From positions 310,001 to 374,000 of the forward strand of contig NZ_JACJUV010000008.1 in assembly GCF_014218805.1 (NCBI RefSeq): 64,000 nucleotides of DNA, written 5' to 3'. Both the position numbers and the translations under genes were made by a program. Position 1 is the first letter of the stretch. Every line of letters begins with the position of its first letter. The stretch comes from Teredinibacter franksiae (GTDB taxonomy: Bacteria > Pseudomonadota > Gammaproteobacteria > Pseudomonadales > Cellvibrionaceae). The notes beneath the pieces were generated by a model. That model saw only the letters and a list, made by a program, of their open reading frames with translations. It made no database searches and was not told the DNA's origin. Below are positions 47,301-56,591 of the stretch, piece after piece.

Positions 47301-47590
47301 TAGCCCCAGTTGTCCCAGCCTACCCAGTCGGATATTGGATCCCATTCTTGGTTAGCTTCGTCCCAACGATAAGCTCCACCAATATCAGTGCGAGCGTAGG
47401 CAAGGTTGGCTTCTGATTCGTTAAAAATAATGCCGGGGACAAAACCACCGCCATCAACGCGAACGTTTTCCCAGGTGTGCTCTTGAGTACTTAAAGCACT
47501 ACTGGTGAGAGGGGCTAGCGATAAAGACACTCCGGCAACGGCAAACGCCGCGCACCGAATAGCTTTCCGCAAACATGATTTAATTACCAT
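44357..47590 (-). CDS. Secreted GH74 xyloglucanase with CBM5-like module and poly-Ser linkers
   Basis: A 1077-residue protein. The signal peptide runs to about residue 33 (SLAPLTSSALS). The GH74 catalytic region (about 36-775) is built as two seven-bladed propellers, with many 'S-DGG-TW' blades. Candidate catalytic Asp residues are D69 (ARTDIGGAYR) and D484 (ALADIGGFKHDD). A poly-Ser linker (about 778-844) is followed by a CBM5/12-like module (YPNWTSKDWAGG, YQANWYT; 845-906), a second poly-Ser linker (907-988) and a terminal 85-residue module of unknown family (SGGQSGSFSTTDAHCF to WASVYWW). It cuts xyloglucan outside the cell. The poly-Ser linkers are a Cellvibrionaceae trait. Confidence 0.95.
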   Translation of the reverse strand: MVIKSCLRKAIRCAAFAVAGVSLSLAPLTSSALSTQEHTWENVRVDGGGFVPGIIFNESEANLAYARTDIGGAYRWDEANQEWDPISDWVGWDNWGYYGTLSLATDPVDTDRVYMAVGMYTNDWDPNNGAIARSTDRGDTWDLTPLPFKVGGNMVGRGMGERLSIDPNDNSTIYFGAELGEGLLRSTNYGVTWNKVNNFPNVGTYIQDPADEYDYLNKIQGVVWVTFDPTSGSSGSGSERIFVGVADLNEALYQSLDGGQTWEAIPGAPTGYIPHKGKFDDVNGLLYIATSNTGGPYDGSEGEVWKYDVNTGVWTDITPLSVANGGYFGYSGLTIDRQNPSTIMVASQVSWWPDLLMYRSTDGGATWKGIWEWAGYPNRTKRYEHDISEVPWLDFGGNPQPPEESLKLGWMNESVEIDPFNSDRFFYGTGATIYGSTNLTNWDSFDSTGSLVTIRPMVKGLEETAVQDLVSPPAGAHLFSALADIGGFKHDDLTLVPGLPFQAPFHGTTTSIDFAELDPNYMVRVGQAVGDTPDGFVYIGVSTSGGNSWWQASNAGTPTKGGTVAMAADGGTIVWSVGGGSVHYSTTIGSTWTASSGVPAGAKVEADRVNGDRFYAYSDGTFYYSTDGGANFTASSASGLPSAGHLQFKVAPSNEGHIWLAGGYIDDTDPSVTTHGLWRSTNGGVTFTQMPLVDEGDNVGFGKAAPSSDYPAIYLVAQVEGVRGVFRSDDEGSSWIRINDDANQFGNMGEAITGDPRIHGRVYLGTNGRGIMMADPAGNSSSSSSSSSSSSSSSSSSSSSSTSSSSSSSSSSSSSSSSSSSSSSSSSSSSSSSSSSSSSSSSSTGGSCSGVNVYPNWTSKDWAGGDYNHASAGDQMVYENVLYQANWYTNTVPGSDFSWSDMGACGASSSSSSSSSSSSSSSSSSSSSSFSSSSSSSSSSSSSSSSSSSSSSSSSSSSSSSSSSSSSSSSSSSSSSSLSSSSNSSSSSSSSVGNCVDVSGGQSGSFSTTDAHCFRTQDNVYGWGASNFAGRSISVTINGSGTAVTTVGGSLPAKAANDYYYFQSTAGDFPWASVYWW
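44627..44870 (-). repeat. Low-complexity serine-codon tract 1 (GH74 linker 2)
   Basis: Repeated Ser codons (AGC, AGT, TCT, TCC mixed) with Leu/Phe/Asn interruptions. The local 9- to 45-bp repeat structure favours slippage and length variation. Other frames give Leu/Glu- or Val/Leu-rich shadow ORFs. Confidence 0.9.
45059..45255 (-). repeat. Low-complexity serine-codon tract 2 (GH74 linker 1)
   Basis: A second poly-Ser tract of about 65 residues with tandem GAGCTGCTGCTAGAACTC-like 18-bp units on the plus strand (45102-45170). Confidence 0.9.
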
Positions 47591-48023
47591 CTAACACACT
47601 CCTTCTTATTAACATGTGCGTGTTTATGAGGCCTGATACAGCAAAGTTAGGCGTTATTGCGAGTTTTAGAGGTTTACTGCTCGGCCGTGGCGTCACAGGG
47701 TTCAACCGTTTTTATTGTTATTATTAGTTACTTCTTAAGTCCGATTGCATGAATCGAGTGAAATTGTATTGCATTGAGATGTTTTTATATGCGGACAACC
47801 GTCCATATTTAAAATATACCTAGAATTGATCCTAGGAGAAAGAGTATGCAGATGCAATACAGAACATAACCTAAATCTGCCAACCACCGCCGATTTTATA
47901 AAAGAGCACGATTTAGTGTTACGTTAAACCTAATACCTAATTACCAGTATTTGTAGGGTAATACCCATTCATGTAGCTTAACAGCGCCTGCATAAACCGC
48001 TAAGATACACCTTTCGCTAACCA
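47591..48023. other. Upstream region of the GH74 gene
   Basis: About 430 bases between divergent genes. GTTATTATTAGTTA at 47718 is A+T-rich and may belong to the GH74 promoter. CCTAGAATTGATCCTAGG at 47819-47836 is an imperfect palindrome. Nothing else supported. Confidence 0.4.
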
Positions 48024-48647
48024 TTGAGATCTCGCCAATTGAGCTCAAAATTGTCTGAAAAACCCTCTGCATCGAGGGAAGAGCTGCTTCATGAGCTGGA
48101 AGATATCCATTCTTCCCTGCTCTCGGGCACGCCTGTCAGTCGAAAAAGTGCAGTTGATTCCCCCCCAACGGAAACCCTCCCGGAAAATTCAGCACCGGAA
48201 GATTCTGCTATCTATGATGAGGAAATACCTTTAGTGAACGACCCGGATGATGACCTGACCCCAGCAAACAATACTGAGCCCGTTTTACCTGGCCAACAAT
48301 CGCTCTTTGATGAGCAAAACCGCCGCGCTGCAATCGAAGATGCAACCGAAAGCGATTCAACTGCAACACCCGAGCTAAAGGCCGAAAACCCGTTTTTACC
48401 GGCCCATATTCGAGAAAAACTCAACCAAAACCGCTCTGATATGCTGGAAAACCTAGCCAATGTTGGCGCTACTCTGGCACAACAGGAAGACGCCCTTCAC
48501 CACCAAAAAGATCGCGAGCAAGGGGCTGAATCATCTTCGGACGTAAGTGGGTTGGTGGATGAACTCGTGCAAAAATACCTACCCATGATGGAAAAAGAGT
48601 TACGCATACGCCTTGGGCAACGCCTCTCCGAAGACGAAGACTCCTAA
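48024..48647 (+). CDS. Conserved acidic hypothetical protein upstream of valS
   Basis: A 207-residue soluble, strongly acidic protein. The N-terminus EELLHELEDIHSSLLSG and the C-terminus (SGLVDELVQKYLPMMEKELR and the following IRLGQR) are helical and look conserved, joined by a disordered Ser/Pro/Asp/Glu linker. A hypothetical gene sits between holC and valS in pseudomonads and relatives, and this may be its counterpart. The start is uncertain (TTG at 48024, no strong ribosome site). Function unknown. Confidence 0.65.
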   Translation: MRSRQLSSKLSEKPSASREELLHELEDIHSSLLSGTPVSRKSAVDSPPTETLPENSAPEDSAIYDEEIPLVNDPDDDLTPANNTEPVLPGQQSLFDEQNRRAAIEDATESDSTATPELKAENPFLPAHIREKLNQNRSDMLENLANVGATLAQQEDALHHQKDREQGAESSSDVSGLVDELVQKYLPMMEKELRIRLGQRLSEDEDS

Positions 48648-48684
48648 TTTAACCAAAACACTACCCACTAACTCTAATCACGCG

Positions 48685-48713
48685 CTGCAAGTCCCGAACT
48701 TGCAGGGTATAAT
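48685..48713 (+). promoter_or_regulatory. valS: Hairpin and -10 element before valS
   Basis: CTGCAAGT / ACTTGCAG hairpin (48685-48705) followed at once by TATAAT (48708-48713), about 57 bases before the valS ATG. The hexamer is a perfect sigma-70 -10; the -35 is not clear. Confidence 0.5.
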
Positions 48714-48769
48714 CCCGCGTCTTTAAATTCTTAAAACTCCTCTACCTATACGGTGCATGCACTAACCCT

Positions 48770-51538
48770 ATGGACAAAACTTATCAGCCCTCGGCAATAG
48801 AAAAGCAATGGTACGAAACCTGGGAAAGCAAAGGCTACTTCGCCCCCAGCGGCAAAGGTGACCCCTACTGCATTATGATTCCACCGCCCAATGTCACGGG
48901 CAGCCTGCACATGGGCCACGGGTTCCAAGAAAGCATCATGGATGCCTTAATTCGCTACCACCGCATGAAGGGCTGTAACACCTTGTGGCAAGTAGGCACC
49001 GACCACGCCGGTATTGCCACGCAAATGGTGGTAGAACGCCTGCTGGGTGCCGAAGACAAAACACGCCACGACTTAGGCCGCGAAAAATTCATCGAAAAAG
49101 TATGGGAATGGAAAGAAGAATCCGGCGGTCACATTACACGCCAACTTCGCCGCCTAGGTGCATCGCCCGACTGGAGTCGTGAACGCTTCACCATGGACGA
49201 CGGTTTTTATAAGGCCGTACAAGAAGTGTTTGTGCGCCTATACGAAGACAAGCTCATATACCGAGGCAAACGCCTGGTTAACTGGGACCCAAAACTGCAC
49301 ACCGCGATTTCCGACTTAGAAGTTATCAACGAAGAAAAGAAAGGCCACATGTGGCACTTTCGCTACCCATTAAGTGATGGCAGTGGTCATCTCACCGTCG
49401 CCACTACCCGGCCGGAAACCATGCTCGGCGACACCGCCGTTGCCGTAAACCCGGAAGACGAACGCTATAAAGCGCTTATTGGTCAAACCATTAAGCTACC
49501 GCTTACCGAGCGTGAAATTCCGATTATTGCCGACGACTACGTCGACAAAGACTTCGGCACTGGCTGCGTAAAAATTACGCCCGCCCACGATTTTAACGAC
49601 TACGAAATGGGCCAACGCCACAACTTAGAGATGATCAACATCTTCAATGACGATGCACAACTCAATAGCAACGTGCCGGAAAAATACATTGGTATGGACC
49701 GTTTTGTTGCACGCAAGCAAATCGTAGAAGATCTAGATGCACTTGGTCTGCTCGACAAAATAGACGACCACGTACTTAAAGTACCTTACGGCGACCGCTC
49801 CGGTGTCGTCATTGAACCCTACCTCACCAACCAATGGTACGTTAAAACCCAGCCACTGGCCGACGAAGCCATTAAAGCTGTTGAGGAAGGCGATGTTAAT
49901 TTCGTACCCAAGCAATACGAAAATATGTACTTCAGCTGGATGCGCGACATTCAAGACTGGTGTATTTCCCGTCAACTATGGTGGGGCCACCGTATTCCGG
50001 CCTGGTACGACGAAGCCGGCAATGTGTATGTTGGTCGCAATGAGGAAGACGTGCGCCAGAAACACAACCTCGCCGATGACTTAGCATTAAGGCAAGATGA
50101 AGACGTACTCGATACTTGGTTCAGCTCTGGCCTTTGGACTTTCGGAACATTGGGCTGGCCAGAAAATACCGACTTTTTAAAGACCTTTCACCCCTCCTCC
50201 GTGTTGGTTACCGGTTTCGACATTATCTTTTTCTGGGTGGCGCGCATGATAATGCTAACGCTCTACTTCAAAAAGGAAGTGCCCTTCCACACCGTTTTCG
50301 TTCATGGTTTAGTGCGCGACAGCCATGGCCAGAAGATGAGTAAATCGAAAGGTAATGTACTCGACCCCATCGACTTAATTGACGGTATAGAGTTGGAACC
50401 CCTCGTTGAGAAGCGTACCGCTGGCATGCAGGTGCCACAGCTTAAACAAAAAATTGAGAAGATGACGCGCAAGGAATTTCCTGAAGGTATTGCCCCTTAC
50501 GGTACTGATGCCCTGCGCTACACCTATTACTCATTAGCCTCTACCGGTCGCGATATTAATTTCGATGTAGGCCGAATTGAAGGCTACCGTAACTTCTGTA
50601 ATAAAATCTGGAATGCTTCGAATTACGTTTTCATGAATACCGAAGATGAAGACTGTGGGCAAGACGGTTCAGACAATTACGCATTAACACTAGCGGACCG
50701 CTGGATAATCTCCCGCCTACAGCAAGCCGAGGCAGCCGTTGCCGAAGGCATGAACACCTACCGCCTAGATTTAGCATCACAGGCGCTATACGACTTTATT
50801 TGGAAAGACTACTGCGACTGGTACTTGGAACTCACCAAGCCGGTACTCTGGGACGAAAACGCCAACCCCGAGATTAAAAAAGGCACGCGCCGCACACTTA
50901 TTCGCGTACTCGAGACCACACTGCGTTTGGCTCACCCAATGATGCCGTTTATTACCGAAGAAATTTGGCAGCGTGTTAAACCCCTAGCGGGCGCCGAAGG
51001 CGAAAGTATTATGTTAGCCGCCTATCCTGAAGCCGACGAAAGTAAAATCGACCCGCAGGCCATGGCCGACATCGAATGGGTTAAAGACGTTATTGTTGGC
51101 GTGCGCAATATCCGTGGCGAGATGAATATCCCACCCTCTAAGCAACTGCCCGTTTTCTTTAAAAACGGTAACGACAACGACAAGCGTTGCTTGAACGACA
51201 ACAGTCAATTCCTTAAAAAACTGGCGGCTTTAGAATCTACCGAATGGCTAGACGCCAACGAGGAAGCGCCGCTCTCGGCTACAACACTCGTGGGCAAATT
51301 AGAAATTCTAGTGCCTATGGCTGGTCTTATCGATAAAGACGCCGAATTGGCTCGCCTACAAAAAGAAAGCGATAAACTGGAAAAAGAAGTGGGCCGATTA
51401 AACGGCAAGCTCAATAACCCCAAGTTTGTGGATAAAGCACCCGCCGACGTTGTACAGAAGGAAAAAGATAAGCTAGCCGAAGCCCAGTCAGCTCTAGGAA
51501 AATTACAGGAGCAGAAAGAAAAAATTGCGGCCTTATAA
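48770..51538 (+). CDS. valS: Valyl-tRNA synthetase
   Basis: 922 residues, full length. The class I motifs are [14 protein letters not shown] (HIGH variant) and KMSKSKGN. The editing domain has [15 protein letters not shown], and the C-terminal coiled coil ([20 protein letters not shown]) is typical of ValRS. It charges tRNA-Val. It belongs with pepA-holC in the ancestral order but is now separated from them. A strong terminator follows. Confidence 0.98.
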   Translation: MDKTYQPSAIEKQWYETWESKGYFAPSGKGDPYCIMIPPPNVTGSLHMGHGFQESIMDALIRYHRMKGCNTLWQVGTDHAGIATQMVVERLLGAEDKTRHDLGREKFIEKVWEWKEESGGHITRQLRRLGASPDWSRERFTMDDGFYKAVQEVFVRLYEDKLIYRGKRLVNWDPKLHTAISDLEVINEEKKGHMWHFRYPLSDGSGHLTVATTRPETMLGDTAVAVNPEDERYKALIGQTIKLPLTEREIPIIADDYVDKDFGTGCVKITPAHDFNDYEMGQRHNLEMINIFNDDAQLNSNVPEKYIGMDRFVARKQIVEDLDALGLLDKIDDHVLKVPYGDRSGVVIEPYLTNQWYVKTQPLADEAIKAVEEGDVNFVPKQYENMYFSWMRDIQDWCISRQLWWGHRIPAWYDEAGNVYVGRNEEDVRQKHNLADDLALRQDEDVLDTWFSSGLWTFGTLGWPENTDFLKTFHPSSVLVTGFDIIFFWVARMIMLTLYFKKEVPFHTVFVHGLVRDSHGQKMSKSKGNVLDPIDLIDGIELEPLVEKRTAGMQVPQLKQKIEKMTRKEFPEGIAPYGTDALRYTYYSLASTGRDINFDVGRIEGYRNFCNKIWNASNYVFMNTEDEDCGQDGSDNYALTLADRWIISRLQQAEAAVAEGMNTYRLDLASQALYDFIWKDYCDWYLELTKPVLWDENANPEIKKGTRRTLIRVLETTLRLAHPMMPFITEEIWQRVKPLAGAEGESIMLAAYPEADESKIDPQAMADIEWVKDVIVGVRNIRGEMNIPPSKQLPVFFKNGNDNDKRCLNDNSQFLKKLAALESTEWLDANEEAPLSATTLVGKLEILVPMAGLIDKDAELARLQKESDKLEKEVGRLNGKLNNPKFVDKAPADVVQKEKDKLAEAQSALGKLQEQKEKIAAL

Positions 51539-51542
51539 CCCA

Positions 51543-51576
51543 CACAAGAAAAGGGGCGCACAGCCCTTTTCTTGTG
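51543..51576 (+). terminator. Terminator of valS
   Basis: CACAAGAAAAGGG / CCCTTTTCTTGTG, 13-bp stem with 8-base loop, 5 bases after the valS stop. Confidence 0.85.
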
Positions 51577-51688
51577 CTTAGGACGAGATGTCGGAGCGTA
51601 CACCTAACACCTACTGCTTTTAACTTTAAGGCACCTCTTTTACTAACTTTAGGCCTCTAGGTTCATCCGCAAGGAAAGAATTGCAGGC

Positions 51689-51865
51689 ATGCTGCTGTGG
51701 CTTGGTGAAAAAGCTTTAACTCCAAGTATCAATGACACACAGAGCCCCGAAGGACTAAGCTTGGCAAACCGTGAGAGGCAAAAAAAATTATTAGAGGAGT
51801 CCTTTATCGACAAGGTTTTCTTTAAATACCGACCGACACCCCAAACAAATACTTACTCCAAATAA
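51689..51865 (+). CDS. Possible small ORF or gene remnant, unknown
   Basis: 58 codons with coding-like composition (MLLWLGEKALTPSINDTQSP, then LANRERQKKLLEESFIDKVF and KYRPTP). It lies within the 330-base gap between valS and the dioxygenase gene. There is no ribosome site of note and no family I recognise. It may be the end of a lost gene. Confidence 0.25.
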   Translation: MLLWLGEKALTPSINDTQSPEGLSLANRERQKKLLEESFIDKVFFKYRPTPQTNTYSK

Positions 51866-51903
51866 TACTCACACCAATATATTCAGAGCAAAAATCACTA
51901 CTT

Positions 51904-52677
51904 TTATAGTAATATTTCGTCCATTGCCGCTGAACGGGTATTACCAACAGGTGTGTTATCGCTGCTATGGTAGGTAAACACCAGTGATAACTTAGTGGTA
52001 TTCGTTAAATTTCTGGAAGCGCGGTGCAGTAGATTGCAATGAAAAAACAATAAGTCGCCCGGATTTAACACTAGGGTTATCGCTTGTTCAATAAACGAAA
52101 TATTTTCATATTTATCTGCAATAAAAAAAGTGCTCTCGTCGAACTGTTGTGGCGAAAAATTTTCACAATGACTTCCTGGAACAACCTGCAGCGCACCGTT
52201 TTCTGCCGTTTCATTCCCCAGAGCCAACCAAGCCGAAATAAGCTCGTTTTTTTTGAAGTGCCAATAGCGGCTGTCTTGATGCCAGCCGGTATCGCTACTA
52301 TAGAGCGGCGACTTCGTCATCAAGCAATTGTGGTGCGCCTGACTAAGGCTAATGTCTGAGCTATTTAATAGTCGCTGGATGCAGCCTTTTAATGGCTCAC
52401 CCGTAGCAAGCGCACGCCAAGACGGCTCTCGTTGACAGGCACCGAGTAAGCGCCGAATGGTTTGGCCACCCGTCTCTTCAATCGCTAAAGGCGCGCCAGG
52501 GTATCCAAGCTGAGCTTCTAGCTCCCATGGTTCGGTCGGGTGCCTATACTGCTGCTGGGCCAACTGTTGCAGTTTGCCCAGAGCATCGCCCGTAAGCCAT
52601 CCCCTAACCACAAGAAAACCATTTTTCTTAAAACTGGATAATTGTGCTTGAGTTAAGCGAACATTATTGCTGGTCAT
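51904..52677 (-). CDS. Phytanoyl-CoA dioxygenase (PhyH) family Fe(II)/2-oxoglutarate oxygenase
   Basis: A 257-residue protein. The Fe-binding HxD is in TGWHQDSRYWHF, with the distal region LNPGDLLFFHCNLLHRASRN holding the second His, and NGALQVVPGSHCENF between them. All the metal ligands are present. The family hydroxylates varied small molecules; the substrate is unknown. It is a single gene; the 720 bases beyond it hold no clear gene. Confidence 0.88.
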   Translation of the reverse strand: MTSNNVRLTQAQLSSFKKNGFLVVRGWLTGDALGKLQQLAQQQYRHPTEPWELEAQLGYPGAPLAIEETGGQTIRRLLGACQREPSWRALATGEPLKGCIQRLLNSSDISLSQAHHNCLMTKSPLYSSDTGWHQDSRYWHFKKNELISAWLALGNETAENGALQVVPGSHCENFSPQQFDESTFFIADKYENISFIEQAITLVLNPGDLLFFHCNLLHRASRNLTNTTKLSLVFTYHSSDNTPVGNTRSAAMDEILL

Positions 52678-53403
52678 TTACTTTCCAAACTTTCCACATG
52701 GGTAAGGTAACTACCAAACTGAAACAAGTCACTTACGCCAAGACTCCGGCAGCCAAAAAAGCCGGCTATAATACCCTATTCCGCGCCATCGATTTGGCCC
52801 AACTTTCTCACCCTATTTTTTTATCCAACGCGGTGTCCTGCTTTAACAAGGGTGGAACACTCAGATTTCGCCTGATGAAAGAAAACGTATTACTCATGGT
52901 TTTCCGAAGGATGCTAAAATGATTTGGCAGAACCTTAGCCATGGCATTTTCTTGCGTTATATTGCTATATCTAGGAGTCAAAAATGACAGTCGGCCCGTG
53001 CCATCTGAAGAAGCAAGGGGACCCCTGCTCATATCCAACTTAGCAGCGAAAACCGCTATTTCTATACTTGTCGAAGTCGGATATACATAAGAGATGCCAC
53101 TCGGTATGACTAAATTCTTGTGCCTTCAGAATCAGCTTTCCACTTTGAAGTACTCCCCAAAATATTTGCCTTTGGATTGAAAAACATCTATTACGTTGCT
53201 GAGATCGGCAATAATATATGGAGCGAAAATGAGATTAGGATCATAAACGCTGTGGATAAAGTATCATTTGAGTTTCTTGGAAAAGACTGCTCCTAATAAG
53301 CAGCTCAATTATTAGGGTGACCTTACGGTAAAGCCTAACAAAAAATGTGCCTACAAAGCTCCTGTAGTTATTGCTAGAAAAACCGACTCTTAACCCAAAA
53401 TCA
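52678..53403. other. Gap with possible gene remnants only
   Basis: No intact gene. A plus-strand frame at 52698-52922 (MGKVTTKLKQVTYAKTPAAK) and one at 53120-53296 (FEVLPKIFAFGLKNIYYVAE to KDCS) have some coding character but lack normal starts. They look like remains of decayed genes. I could not assign either. Confidence 0.35.
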
Positions 53404-54741
53404 CTATCTATACTCCCACTCAAAATTTACAACATGCCGGTTGTCTATTTCACACTCTCGCACATATCCAACATCCACATTCCTCAACCGTACATCATTC
53501 ACAGGAGCCAGTTCATTGCCATCGATTTTACTGATATAACTCACTTCCCCTACCGTAATGTTGTACAAATCAATGCCTTGAATATGGGTAAAGCGTTTTT
53601 CATAAGCCGCCATCAATTCCCGCCACTGATAAAGCACATCGGTTTCAATGGCAATCACACTGCCACCGATTTTTTCAGCGCTGCAATTATGTACGTACAC
53701 GTTACGCACATAACCTCCACGATAGGCGTTGGTTTTTAGATACACCAAATTCCCAAAACTATCGGCATCAGGCGTGCCTTCGACGTACTCCCTATTTGCC
53801 GTTGAACCATTTTCAAAATGACAATTTTCGATAAATATATTTTCAATACCACCCGAAAGTTCGCTTCCAATCGCTAACAGGTGGTGTCCATTTTTTATAG
53901 TGCAATTACGCATCACAATGTTTTTGCAAGGCGTGTTCAGTTTCCACGCTTCACTATCACGACCCGCCTTGACCGAGATAGCATCATCGCCCTGATCAAA
54001 GACACAATCTTCAATGAGCATATTTTGGGTCATTTCCGGATCAACGCCGTCATTGTTATGGCCATGCGCTTCAATCTTTACCCGGCGAACTATGACATCT
54101 TTGCAAAGGTACGGATGCATCACCCAAAATGGACTGTTTTTAATCGAAATACCTTCAACCAACACCTGTCGACAGCGGTTGAATTGAATAAAATGCGGTC
54201 GCAGATTAGCGCCTTCATAGGTCATGTCTCGCTCTTGTAACGGTACGGCCTCAGCAGCCATTTTATAGAGTGATTCAATGGCCTTCATATGCGCCTTAGG
54301 GCGTTCGTACCAACTCGTCCAAATATCCAACTTCGCTTGCAGGGTTCCTTCACCGGTAATCGCAACATTCTCGCATTCATAGGCATAGATTAACGGAGAA
54401 TAATTTATGCACTCCATCCCTTCCCAAGACGTTTTTACTCCCGGCAAATAGTCCTCCGGCGTTTCGGAAAAGAGAAGAACGGCCCCCTTGCTCAAGTGTA
54501 AATTGACATTGCTCTTTAAATGAATTGCCGTACATGGCCATATCCCCTCAGGAACGAATACAACCCCACCACCGGCATCACTTGCAGCATCAATGGCACG
54601 AGTGATAGCCTCCGATGTTTTTTGCTGATTTGCACAATCAGCACCGAATTCTGAGATAGCAAATTGTTTGACACGTGAAAACCGTGGTACCGATATAGCT
54701 GGCATTTTGAACGGAGCTGGAACCTTTATCTTTGCATGCAT
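53404..54741 (-). CDS. GH28 polygalacturonase-like enzyme, no signal peptide
   Basis: A 445-residue right-handed beta-helix protein. GH28 motifs are NNDGVDPE (N230, D231), QGDDAISVKAGRD (D252, D253) and NGHHLLAIGSE (H286); the third motif is GHH rather than the common GHG. The N-terminal FGADCANQQKTSEAITRAID is typical of pectin-derived glycosidases. No signal peptide is seen, so it probably acts on oligogalacturonides in the cytoplasm. It is divergent from the PL9 gene, with 185 bases between. It forms a pectin-use group with the PL9 lyase and the isomerase-like protein. Confidence 0.9.
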   Translation of the reverse strand: MHAKIKVPAPFKMPAISVPRFSRVKQFAISEFGADCANQQKTSEAITRAIDAASDAGGGVVFVPEGIWPCTAIHLKSNVNLHLSKGAVLLFSETPEDYLPGVKTSWEGMECINYSPLIYAYECENVAITGEGTLQAKLDIWTSWYERPKAHMKAIESLYKMAAEAVPLQERDMTYEGANLRPHFIQFNRCRQVLVEGISIKNSPFWVMHPYLCKDVIVRRVKIEAHGHNNDGVDPEMTQNMLIEDCVFDQGDDAISVKAGRDSEAWKLNTPCKNIVMRNCTIKNGHHLLAIGSELSGGIENIFIENCHFENGSTANREYVEGTPDADSFGNLVYLKTNAYRGGYVRNVYVHNCSAEKIGGSVIAIETDVLYQWRELMAAYEKRFTHIQGIDLYNITVGEVSYISKIDGNELAPVNDVRLRNVDVGYVRECEIDNRHVVNFEWEYR

Positions 54742-54926
54742 GTTTCGACTGTTACTATTTCAACGACCCCAATAGAGTTACGCACCTCAGCTGCGGTGCC
54801 CCCATAAAACAAATTGATTGTACCTGTATACTATGTGACTATAAACGACTTATTTTGATCATTTTTGGATCATAGTTACGGCTCGCCTCTCATCATCGGC
54901 AGGGTCGAAATACCCAAGAGGTTTTT
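54742..54926. promoter_or_regulatory. Divergent promoter region of the pectin genes with two GATCA half-sites
   Basis: TTTGATCATTTTTGGATCAT at 54855-54874 contains two GATCA cores 12 bases apart. A related perfect palindrome AAATGATCATTT lies at 57793-57804, upstream of the isomerase-like gene. Possible binding site of a common regulator; no regulator gene is in this cluster. Confidence 0.35.
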
Positions 54927-56588
54927 ATGAAGCATGCTGTCTATCTGCCCTTTTTGCTCCTTTCGCTCACAGCCTGCGGGGGTGGAGCAAAAACCGATGA
55001 GAACTCGCAAAGCTCAAACAGCTCTTCATCAACCGCCAGTATTTCTTCAAACCCCAGCTCCTCAAGCTTTTCCAGTAGCTCCAGCTCCAGCTCCAGCTCC
55101 AGCTCCAGCTCCACAGACAACGCTAGCTTTTCGAGCGCGCCTAGCTCAACGAGCAGCTCGAGCTCTATTATTGGCTCCAGTTCTTCTAGTAGCTCCAGTA
55201 ATTCCAGTTCTTCTAGTAATTCCAGTTCTTCTAGTAGTTCCAGTTCTTCTAGTAGTTCCAGTTCTTCTAGCAGCTCCAGTAGTTCCAGCTCTTCTAGTAG
55301 CTCCAGTAGCTCTCTCGAATACGGTAAATCCGACTGCAACGCGCCGAATATTGCACCAGCAGCCATTGTTGATGGTGCCTATTTTGTTGCCCCAGACGGT
55401 GACGACGAAAATACAGGTACCGAAGCCGCTCCATTTCAAACTGCGCAAAAAGCACAATCCGTTGTGCAGGCGGGAGGTACAGTTTATTTCCGTGGTGGAC
55501 GTTATGTATTTGATGATTTAAGTACAGACATCGGTGTACTTTTTAACAAAAGCGGTGAATCAGGTGCGCGCATTCACTATTTCGCCTACCCCGGCGAGAC
55601 ACCGGTTTTCGACTTCTTTGATTTAACACCGCAGGCACGTATTCGCGGCTTCAGTGTTCGCGCAAACTGGTTGCACTTCAAAGGGTTAGAATTAACCGGT
55701 GTACAGCAAATCTTAACTAACGTTAATGAAAGCTGGGCCATTCGTATAGAAAACGGGGCCAGTAATAATATTTTCGAACACTTAAACCTGCATCACAATG
55801 AAGGGCCAGGATTATTTATTGCCGATGGCGGTAACAACCTAGTGCTTAACGTTGACTCTCATCACAACTACGACCCGGATCGCGGCGGCGAAAATGCCGA
55901 CGGCTTTGGCTGCCACTCCAATGATGAAGGCAATATTTTCCGAGGCAATCGCGCTTGGTACAACAGCGACGACGGTTTCGATTTTATTAATTCCTCAGGC
56001 CAGTGTACTGTCGAATATTCCCTCGCCTTTTACAACGGCTTTATTCCCGACACCACCATAGCCGCAGGTAATGGTGCCGGAATAAAAGCAGGCGGGTTTG
56101 GCTTGGACTCATCTAGATTTCCCGCTGTTATACCCCGGCATATCGTTCGCTTTAATTTGGCCGTTGGCAACCGCGCCCAAGGCTTTTACGCAAACCATCA
56201 CCCTGGTGCTCTGGAATGGATCAACAACACAGCCTACCGAAACCCCAAAAATTTCGATATGCTCGCCGATATGGGCGCTGCGGGGCATTATTTACGTAAC
56301 AACATTGCACTATCACCGGGTACCGCCTTGGCAAGAGCAACGACATCCGAAATTAGTCAACAAGCGAACTCGTGGAATACCGGCTTCAGCGCTAGCAATA
56401 ATGATTTTGTCAGCTTAAACGAATCCGATGCGCTAGCAGAACGAGACAACAACGGTCACCTTCCTGCCAACCTATTTATGCATTTGGAACCTAGCTCCAG
56501 CTTAGTAGATACAGGTAGTATTGTAGGTTTTGACTATCATGGACGTGCGCCCGACCTGGGCGCATTTGAAAACTGGGGTTGCGAGTGA
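54927..56588 (+). CDS. PL9-type pectate lyase lipoprotein with poly-Ser linker
   Basis: A 553-residue protein. The lipoprotein signal is LLLSLTACGGG (Cys17). A poly-Ser linker spans about residues 25-130. A right-handed beta-helix follows, starting FVAPDGDDENTGTEAAPFQT as in PL9. Calcium-type Asp residues lie in ENADGFGCH and SDDGFDFIN, and the candidate catalytic lysine is K387 in GNGAGIKAGGFG. It cleaves polygalacturonate by beta-elimination at the cell surface. It is divergent from the GH28 gene, so both may share control. Confidence 0.9.
   Translation: MKHAVYLPFLLLSLTACGGGAKTDENSQSSNSSSSTASISSNPSSSSFSSSSSSSSSSSSSSTDNASFSSAPSSTSSSSSIIGSSSSSSSSNSSSSSNSSSSSSSSSSSSSSSSSSSSSSSSSSSSSSSLEYGKSDCNAPNIAPAAIVDGAYFVAPDGDDENTGTEAAPFQTAQKAQSVVQAGGTVYFRGGRYVFDDLSTDIGVLFNKSGESGARIHYFAYPGETPVFDFFDLTPQARIRGFSVRANWLHFKGLELTGVQQILTNVNESWAIRIENGASNNIFEHLNLHHNEGPGLFIADGGNNLVLNVDSHHNYDPDRGGENADGFGCHSNDEGNIFRGNRAWYNSDDGFDFINSSGQCTVEYSLAFYNGFIPDTTIAAGNGAGIKAGGFGLDSSRFPAVIPRHIVRFNLAVGNRAQGFYANHHPGALEWINNTAYRNPKNFDMLADMGAAGHYLRNNIALSPGTALARATTSEISQQANSWNTGFSASNNDFVSLNESDALAERDNNGHLPANLFMHLEPSSSLVDTGSIVGFDYHGRAPDLGAFENWGCE
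55035..55316 (+). repeat. Low-complexity serine-codon tract of the PL9 gene
   Basis: Tandem TCCAGC, AGCTCC and TTCTAGTA-type units (for example 55078-55114, and 9- to 15-bp units from 55183 onward) coding for almost pure serine. Prone to slippage. Confidence 0.9.
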
Positions 56589-56591
56589 AGC

